From: a bacterium SCSIO 12827
GTDB lineage: Bacteria > Pseudomonadota > Alphaproteobacteria > Rhodospirillales > Casp-alpha2
DNA length: 64,000 nucleotides
Assembly (NCBI GenBank): GCA_024397995.1
Contig: CP073746.1
Coordinates: 868,001 to 932,000 of the forward strand
Direction of reading: 5' to 3'
Below the pieces are notes generated by a model. It did not search any database. It was given only the letters and a program-made list of their open reading frames with translations, and was not told the DNA's origin. The translations under genes and the position numbers were made by a program. Positions 58,657 through 64,000 of this stretch are shown in pieces; position 1 is the stretch's first letter, and each line of letters opens with the position of its first letter.

Positions 58657-60165
58657 TTAAAAGCGCGCCAACCAGTCCAGGACAATGGCCTGTTCCGCCC
58701 GTTCCGCCGCGTCGATCCAGGTAAGGGCATCGGCCTGTGCCGTCGGCCCGTTGCGGGCGGCATCATCCAACGCATCATAGTTGAGCCGCGCCGTCGGGTC
58801 GGCGATATAGAGGGCGAAGACCTTCGTCCGCCCGTCCGCCCCCATGAGGTATCCCACCAGTCCCTTGGCGTAGTGGAGCGTGCCGGTCTTGGCCCAGATG
58901 CGCCCGGCGGCGGTCTCGGTCAGGAACCGGTCGCGGAACGCCTTGCGGAACCCGGCCGTGGGCAGCAGGCTGGCGAACGGCCAGCCGCCATATCGCCGTC
59001 CGTGGGCAAAGCGCAGCACCGCCGCCATCTGGTTGGCCGTGACGCGGGCATGACGCGACAGGCCTGAATGGTTGGGCAGGTCCCAGCCCCGCCAATCGAC
59101 ATTTTTGACGGTGCCGCCGACGGCCTTCCGCAGCCAGCCGGACAGCGCGGCGGCCGAGGCGTCCAGGGTATCCGGGCGCCCACCCAGCAGGCGGGCTGCG
59201 GTCAGGCCGACCAGTTCCGAGACGAGATTGTTGGAATGCTCCAAGCCCAGTCGCGCGACCTCGGCCAGCGGCAGACCGGCGATTGCGGTGGCGACGCGGC
59301 CACCCTCGGATGTCGGTCCCGGTTGTGGGGCCGGCAGGTCGATCCCGGTTTGCGCCGCCAACCGGCGGAACAGTTCCGCCGTGGCCCTTCCCGGCGCCTT
59401 CACGGGCAGGAAGCGGTCACCGTCCAGGCCGGCATCGGCGCCCAGCGTCCAGGCGCGGCCGTTCCATAGAAGTTCGCGGCCCGGGCCTTGTGGGTGGTCA
59501 TCGGGGGTCGCGCGGTGGCTGTCCAAGGGCGGCAGGCGGGTCAGTGTGGGGGGTGATCCGTGCCCGTTCCGATGCCATTTGAGGCGCCAGCGGTTGAAGT
59601 CGACCGAAAGCGCGCTGATGCCCGGGTTGTAGCGGGCCTCGGCCGGCTGGTCCGGGTTGATGGCGGGCAGGGCGGGCAGCAGGGTTTCGTCATAGAGGAA
59701 GCGGCCCGTGAAGCGTTTCAGGCCCAAGTCACGAAGCCGCACCGCCAGGCCGTACAGGTCCTGCGGCGTCAGCAAGGGGTCACCACCGCCGGCCAGCACC
59801 AGATCGCCCGTAAGCGTTCCGGCGGCATCCGGCGCACCGGTCGCCAGCACGCGGGTCTGGAAGCGGAAATCGGGGCCCAGCAATTCAAGAGCCGAAACCA
59901 TGGTCGCGATCTTGGCGGTGGAGGCGGGGGGCATCGGCCGGTCCGCCGCTTGGGCCGCTGTTACGGCGCCGGTTTCGGCGTCGATGACGACGAAGGAGAT
60001 CTCGGCGGTCGGCCCCAGGGCCGTGACGGGATCGGTCTCGACTGCTGCCGGCGACCCGGCGCAGGCCGTCAGCGCCAGTGCGCAGATCGCCGGCAAGGCC
60101 AGGCCCCCCGTCTTCCGGGGGGCGCCAAGGGATTGAAATGCTTTAACTTGCGATGATCTGTCCAT
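58657..60165 (-). CDS. dacB: Lipoprotein D-alanyl-D-alanine carboxypeptidase/endopeptidase (PBP4)
   Basis: Class C penicillin-binding protein 4, 502 aa, trimming peptidoglycan stem peptides in the periplasm. Active-site Ser82 in ASTAKIA (SxxK), the SxN motif in LEHSNNLVSELVG, and the KTG triad AKTGTLHYAKGLVGYL are complete. Unlike E. coli DacB it carries a lipobox with Cys35 (LALTACAG), so it is membrane-anchored. ATG 60165 begins MDRSSQVKAFQSLGAPRKTG before the signal; the longer frame is rejected. It is divergent from the small TrpB-like gene. Confidence 0.92.
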   Translation of the reverse strand: MDRSSQVKAFQSLGAPRKTGGLALPAICALALTACAGSPAAVETDPVTALGPTAEISFVVIDAETGAVTAAQAADRPMPPASTAKIATMVSALELLGPDFRFQTRVLATGAPDAAGTLTGDLVLAGGGDPLLTPQDLYGLAVRLRDLGLKRFTGRFLYDETLLPALPAINPDQPAEARYNPGISALSVDFNRWRLKWHRNGHGSPPTLTRLPPLDSHRATPDDHPQGPGRELLWNGRAWTLGADAGLDGDRFLPVKAPGRATAELFRRLAAQTGIDLPAPQPGPTSEGGRVATAIAGLPLAEVARLGLEHSNNLVSELVGLTAARLLGGRPDTLDASAAALSGWLRKAVGGTVKNVDWRGWDLPNHSGLSRHARVTANQMAAVLRFAHGRRYGGWPFASLLPTAGFRKAFRDRFLTETAAGRIWAKTGTLHYAKGLVGYLMGADGRTKVFALYIADPTARLNYDALDDAARNGPTAQADALTWIDAAERAEQAIVLDWLARF

Positions 60166-60206
60166 TACACTAGGGGCCAACAATAACCGGCGAAATGGAG
60201 GGATGC

Positions 60207-60605
60207 ATGCCCTATGTGGTGCGTGACGGTGAGGGCAATGTCCGCGCGGTCTTCGATTCACCGGTCGACGGCGCGGAAGAGGTCGCGCCCGACGATCCCG
60301 ATCTTGGCGCGTTCATCAACCAGAATGCCCAGACCGGCATGGTCCTCGACGAATGGGTCCAGTCGGATTTGGAACTCGTCCGCGTCGTGGAAGATTTGGT
60401 CGAGGTTCTGATCGACAAGGGCGTGTTCATGTTCAACGAACTGCCGGGCGGCGCACAGCGCAAATTGAACACCCGCCGTGGACGCCGTAAGGAAATGGAC
60501 CTGATGGAAAGCCTGTTCGGCGAGATGGCCCTGCCCGAGGACGAACAGGCGGGCGGCACGGTCATCGATATTCCCGAAGACGGTGATGACAATTCGATTT
60601 TGTAA
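60207..60605 (+). CDS. Small TrpB-like family protein
   Basis: 132-aa acidic protein seen widely in Rhodospirillales, commonly labelled tryptophan synthase subunit beta-like though it has no PLP lysine motif. PYVVRDGEGNVRAVFDSP starts it; the middle is VVEDLVEVLIDKGVFMFNEL and the end is very acidic (DIPEDGDDNSIL). GGAGGG before the second ATG supports 60207. Its role is unknown. Confidence 0.7.
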   Translation: MPYVVRDGEGNVRAVFDSPVDGAEEVAPDDPDLGAFINQNAQTGMVLDEWVQSDLELVRVVEDLVEVLIDKGVFMFNELPGGAQRKLNTRRGRRKEMDLMESLFGEMALPEDEQAGGTVIDIPEDGDDNSIL

Positions 60606-60683
60606 CAATATACCGGCTGAGGCGGTCGGTGGCGGTATCTTTGAATTGGCCGCATCAGACTGGATTTGAGTGTCGAGGTGGGA

Positions 60684-61664
60684 ATGGCCCATCTGGAAAA
60701 TCACAAAGTGATGACCACCGCGGACCTGGACGATCTGCGTGATACGGTCAACCGGTTGGCCGGTCCGCACTCGTTTGAGGTCAGGGGGGCGCATCAGGCG
60801 CTGCGGGCCGACATGTCGGCCACCACTGTCGGCGACCTGGGTCTTTTCCATCTCAGCTTCGGCGATGTCGAGATCGAAGTCTCGTCCGAGGAGAACGACG
60901 CCGACGCCTTCGCCGTCTGCCTATTGACCCGCGGCGTAGCGCGCGTACGCGAAGGCAAGACGGAAATCGACGCGACCGGGGACCGCGCGGTCATCCGAGA
61001 TTTGAGCAGGGCGATCAGCGGATGGGAGAGAGACTTCGCGTCGTTCGGTCTGGTCCTGCCAAAGGAACGGTTGCAGGCTCAGGCCCGGGCGCTGGTCGGC
61101 GAGGGGGTGGGCGTGTGCGACATGGACTTTCGGCGATCGGTCGACTTGACCACGGCGAAGGGAAGCATGTTCGCGCAGACGATCCGTTATGTGGCGGACA
61201 TGATGGACGGTCCATTGCGGGAATTGGACAATCCGCTGTTGGTAAGGCAGTTGGAAGACCTGCTTCTGACCCAGGCTCTGACGCTGCTGCCCAACACCCT
61301 TCAGGATGAGGTGCTCGGGCGCCCGCGCGCGCGTGCCATTTCCCTGCATGTTAAACGGGCACGTGATCATATCCAGGCCCACGCCGACACGCAGCTCAGC
61401 CTGGCGGACCTGGCCGCCGTCGCCGGATGCAGCTACCGGACCCTGCAAGAATCCTTTCAAGGCGCCTACGGAATGTCGCCCATGACCTATCTGCGCAACG
61501 TGCGCCTGCATCGGGTTCGTGCCGCGCTGCTGTCCCAAGACGGACAAGGTAGCGTTGCGCAAATCGCGTCCACATGGGGCTTCGCGCATATGGGCAGATT
61601 CGCCCAGGACTACCGCCGCCAGTTCGGCGAACTGCCGTCGGAGACCCTGCGCCGCGGGAAGTAG
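60684..61664 (+). CDS. AraC-family transcriptional regulator
   Basis: 326-aa AraC regulator. The N-terminal 200 residues are an AraC_binding_2-type sensing domain (ALRADMSATTVGDLGLFHLS); the C-terminal double HTH is ISLHVKRARDHIQAHADTQL, then DLAAVAGCSYRTLQESFQGA and YGMSPMTYLRNVRLHRVRAA, closing with ASTWGFAHMGRFAQDYRRQF. ATG 60684 follows GAGGTGGGA. It precedes the secreted lectin-type gene after 244 bases, same strand; regulation of that gene is possible but unproven. Confidence 0.92.
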   Translation: MAHLENHKVMTTADLDDLRDTVNRLAGPHSFEVRGAHQALRADMSATTVGDLGLFHLSFGDVEIEVSSEENDADAFAVCLLTRGVARVREGKTEIDATGDRAVIRDLSRAISGWERDFASFGLVLPKERLQAQARALVGEGVGVCDMDFRRSVDLTTAKGSMFAQTIRYVADMMDGPLRELDNPLLVRQLEDLLLTQALTLLPNTLQDEVLGRPRARAISLHVKRARDHIQAHADTQLSLADLAAVAGCSYRTLQESFQGAYGMSPMTYLRNVRLHRVRAALLSQDGQGSVAQIASTWGFAHMGRFAQDYRRQFGELPSETLRRGK

Positions 61665-61908
61665 CCATTTAACGCGGTCGATATCCGAATAACGCGCGAA
61701 AATCCCACAGCACTCGTCTTCGGGCTTCCGGCGGTGGATCGCCCTCTTTTATCTTCCCTCGAAAGAGTCTGCGAAGGCTCGTAAATGCGGGGGGCGGTCA
61801 TATCCCCATAAAAATAAAACATTGTGCTCATGGTGCGCCGTCCATGCGGATGGACAGGCGCTCACGGTTCAGGTCTTGCACAAGAAAGTCTTACAAAAGG
61901 TGTCAATC

Positions 61909-64000
61909 ATGGTTTCTTTTGGAACGTGCGCGCGTCATTCCGGGCGCGGATTTGCCTTGGCATTCATGGGCATACTGCTTGCGGCATGGGTGTCTTTGAC
62001 TGCCGTCGAGGTGTCGGCGGAGACCCTGCCGGGCCGGCCCATCTGCGGTGGCGCCGTCGGCAACCAGATCCAGCCCGCCTGCGATCGCCAACCGGCGAAA
62101 TTTATCAGCAAGGCCCGCCGTGATTGCCCCCGGGGCTCGTTCTTCGATATCGGCACCTGGGCGTGCTTCCAATGCCCGCCGGGATATCAGCGCACGGCCA
62201 ACAGCGTGACCGAATGGGATGCCTGTTCCAAGGACGTGCCCGACCAGACCGCGCGGGCCAAGTACGAAAGCCGTGCGTCCTGCCCGCCTGGCGCCTTCGT
62301 CGATCCGCGCAACGGTGGCGAATGCTGGTCCTGTCCGTCGGGTTACGGCCGCACCCTGGCGGCGGTTGATGCCTGGGACGCCTGCGGCGCCGTGTTGAAG
62401 GATGCCAAGGCGGCAACCTTCCGCGGCAAGGCCTGCAAGAACGGATGGTATGATCCGCGTAAGGGCGGCGAATGTTGGTCCTGCCCGCGGGGCTTCATCC
62501 GCACGGCGGCGGCGGTCGATCAGCACAACGCCTGCCTGCGCGAGGTCGACCTGCAGCCCGCCAAGCGCACCGCCGCGCTGACCTGCGAGGCCGGCGACCA
62601 TTTCGATCTGATCGACGGCGGCACCTGCTGGCGCTGCCCAACGAACTACGTACGCACGGTGATGGGCGTGAAGACCCGTGAAGCCTGCGAGAACCTGAGC
62701 CTTCAATGGGACGTGCCCAATCGCAACCTGCCCGGCCTGTTCCGTCTGAAAGGGGCGGAGGCGCTTGCCATCGAGATCATCCGAGATCGTGATCAGCTGA
62801 ACCTGATGATCGCCCAAGGCGCCAAGGATTTGAGCAAGAACCCGGATGTCTGGGTCAAGGAGGCCTGGGAGACCATGGCCAAGGATCCGGCGCAAAGCGG
62901 GTTTCTGTCCACGGCGATCCTGATGAAGGCGGTCAATGCGTTGGAAAAACCGGCGGCGAAGCGGTCATCGGCCGAACGCGACCTGATCCAGGAGATCGAG
63001 ACGGGCATCCGCGAAAACCGCATCTTCCTGGCCGATCAGGCGCGGCAGATGTACGAGAACTGGATTCACATGCGGCAACTGACCCTGGCGGCCAACGCCA
63101 AACGTGGCGGCATGAGTTCCGTTGCCGCGCGTATCGGCTCACCGTCGGATTTCCATACGATGATCTCTAAAACCGTACGCGGTGCCGCCGCGCCGCTCGC
63201 CAATCTGGGGATCGGCATCGTCGCCATGAGCAATGCAACGCGGCATATCCCCACCTTCAAGGTGTTTGCGCCGCATGGCGGCAAGCTGATCAAGCAAGTC
63301 CTGTATACGGGCGAGAAGGTGGCAAAAGTGGTGATCAAGAAAGGGGTCACCACGGCCGGCAGCAGTGCCGCCAACATTGCGGCGGCGGCGGCGGGGCCGA
63401 TGGCGATCCTGACCGCGACCATGATCACCCTTCAGATGGGGATCGAGGAAATCGCCGAAAGCGAAAAGATGCGCATCACCATCGCCGACAACCTGCGTCT
63501 GGCGGCCCAGCAGGTGCGTCTGGAAGAATTCATCCAGCAGAAAGACGGCTTCGAACAGGTCATGCACCATTGGGGCATTATCACCTCGGCACCGTCCAAG
63601 CCGTCTCCGGCGTTCTTCGCGGCGGTGAAGGGCAGTGCCGGACCGAGCCAAGTGTCGGGTCCCGGGCAGATCAATATCACGACCAACCAGGTAACGATCC
63701 CAAAGCCGGGCAGCAGCAGCGTGACCATCCAGCATGGAACGTTCAAGTTGGCGTTGAATGCGAAGCCGAGCCTGTGTCTGGGGTCGTCAGACGGTAAATC
63801 GTTGAAGCTTGTAGGATGCGCGGACCGGGCCGCCGTGATGTGGAACCAAAATGGTGATGTGCTGCAGGCGCCCGGTGGAAAATGTATGGACATCGCAGGA
63901 GAAAGCACCCGGGCGGGCGCCCAGATCATCCTGTGGAACTGCCATGGCAAGGCCAACCAAAAATGGCAGTTTTCGTCGCGGGACGAGCTTGTCTCGGGCC
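61909..64000 (+). CDS. Secreted protein with four Cys-rich repeats and a C-terminal ricin-type beta-trefoil lectin domain (3' truncated by window edge)
   Basis: At least 697 residues; the frame is still open at the window end. A signal peptide (about 1-37, ends VEVSA-ET) leads to four repeats of about 34 residues at 73-106, 125-159, 176-209 and 226-260. Each has Cys, then G-x-F/Y-x-D, a GG-x-CW-x-C-P core (repeats 2-4), GY/NY-x-RT and a closing xAC: four Cys each, probably two disulfides. A long helical region follows (about 265-560), including a hydrophobic stretch near 470-510 that could insert into a membrane. Residues 612-697 look like a ricin B domain (LCLGSSDGKSLKLVGC, MDIAGESTRAGAQIILWNCH, QKWQF, the QxW motif). 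AAAGGTG lies eight bases before ATG 61909. Not a known toxin by sight; carbohydrate binding is the plain expectation. Confidence 0.85.
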   Translation, partial: MVSFGTCARHSGRGFALAFMGILLAAWVSLTAVEVSAETLPGRPICGGAVGNQIQPACDRQPAKFISKARRDCPRGSFFDIGTWACFQCPPGYQRTANSVTEWDACSKDVPDQTARAKYESRASCPPGAFVDPRNGGECWSCPSGYGRTLAAVDAWDACGAVLKDAKAATFRGKACKNGWYDPRKGGECWSCPRGFIRTAAAVDQHNACLREVDLQPAKRTAALTCEAGDHFDLIDGGTCWRCPTNYVRTVMGVKTREACENLSLQWDVPNRNLPGLFRLKGAEALAIEIIRDRDQLNLMIAQGAKDLSKNPDVWVKEAWETMAKDPAQSGFLSTAILMKAVNALEKPAAKRSSAERDLIQEIETGIRENRIFLADQARQMYENWIHMRQLTLAANAKRGGMSSVAARIGSPSDFHTMISKTVRGAAAPLANLGIGIVAMSNATRHIPTFKVFAPHGGKLIKQVLYTGEKVAKVVIKKGVTTAGSSAANIAAAAAGPMAILTATMITLQMGIEEIAESEKMRITIADNLRLAAQQVRLEEFIQQKDGFEQVMHHWGIITSAPSKPSPAFFAAVKGSAGPSQVSGPGQINITTNQVTIPKPGSSSVTIQHGTFKLALNAKPSLCLGSSDGKSLKLVGCADRAAVMWNQNGDVLQAPGGKCMDIAGESTRAGAQIILWNCHGKANQKWQFSSRDELVSG

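Noticed and set aside
1-64000. CRISPR arrays, tRNA or rRNA genes, insertion sequences, integrases and phage genes
   Set aside because: None seen: no regularly spaced repeats, no cloverleaf or rRNA sequence recognised, and no transposase or integrase motif in any frame.

Overview
This 64 kb window is ordinary chromosome of a GC-rich alphaproteobacterium, most likely from or near Rhodospirillales. The basis is gene content and order: petABC, hldD-lgt-(NDUFAF7-like)-pgeF, rplY-pth-ychF, trmL-hemF, DUF1285-NUDIX-DUF6111-CCA, a phasin gene, and DUF6111, PAS_5 and TrpB-like small families usual in that order. No rRNA, tRNA, CRISPR array, transposase, integrase or prophage gene was seen. I recognised 65 genes plus two small candidate genes; the first and last genes run off the window.

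Layout. 0-8.1 kb is a signalling block: the end of a class III cyclase, a branched-chain aminotransferase divergent from a MarR regulator, an OmpR-type regulator and its EnvZ-like kinase (petP/petR-like), then a NarL-type regulator with a large PAS hybrid kinase. 8.1-12 kb (minus strand) holds csaA, a phasin with a well-marked promoter, a TetR-like gene, proC, a YbjN protein and a UbiK-like protein. 12.1-25 kb (plus strand) is housekeeping: hldD, lgt, methyltransferase, pgeF, a triple-repeat lipoprotein, prs, an SDR, mntP, a zinc peptidase, a secreted hydrolase, rplY, pth and ychF. 25-32 kb has a lipoprotein serine protease, a dienelactone-hydrolase-like enzyme, the methionine-salvage genes mtnP and mtnA around a tandem DUF1330 gene, a GST and a DenD-like dehydrogenase.

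32-38.7 kb contains the cytochrome bc1 operon (petABC, minus) and trmL-hemF. On each side lies a less GC-rich gene of unknown role. One of these, a PH-like protein gene, sits exactly between two 39-base direct repeats next to a composite palindromic element. 38.8-47.3 kb has a solitary flgG with a sigma-54-like promoter, a quinone reductase with a RidA partner, a LysR-controlled azoR / glutathionyl-hydroquinone reductase / pirin operon (quinone and electrophile detoxification), a ThDP enzyme and a TauD-type dioxygenase. 47.4-54.3 kb is a four-gene MoxR / DUF58 / BatA-DUF4159 / amidotransferase-like membrane operon. 54.4-64 kb has DUF1285, NUDIX, DUF6111, CCA transferase, GDSL esterase, PAS_5 protein, lipoprotein PBP4, a small TrpB-like protein, an AraC regulator and, running off the end, a large secreted protein with four cysteine-rich repeats and a ricin-type lectin domain.

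The most unusual items are the secreted cysteine-rich/lectin protein at the right edge, the repeat-bounded PH-like gene at 32 kb, the triple-domain lipoprotein at 16 kb, the solitary flgG, and the marked operators at the marR, phasin and lysR promoters. All family names come from reading motifs by eye; no database search was run.
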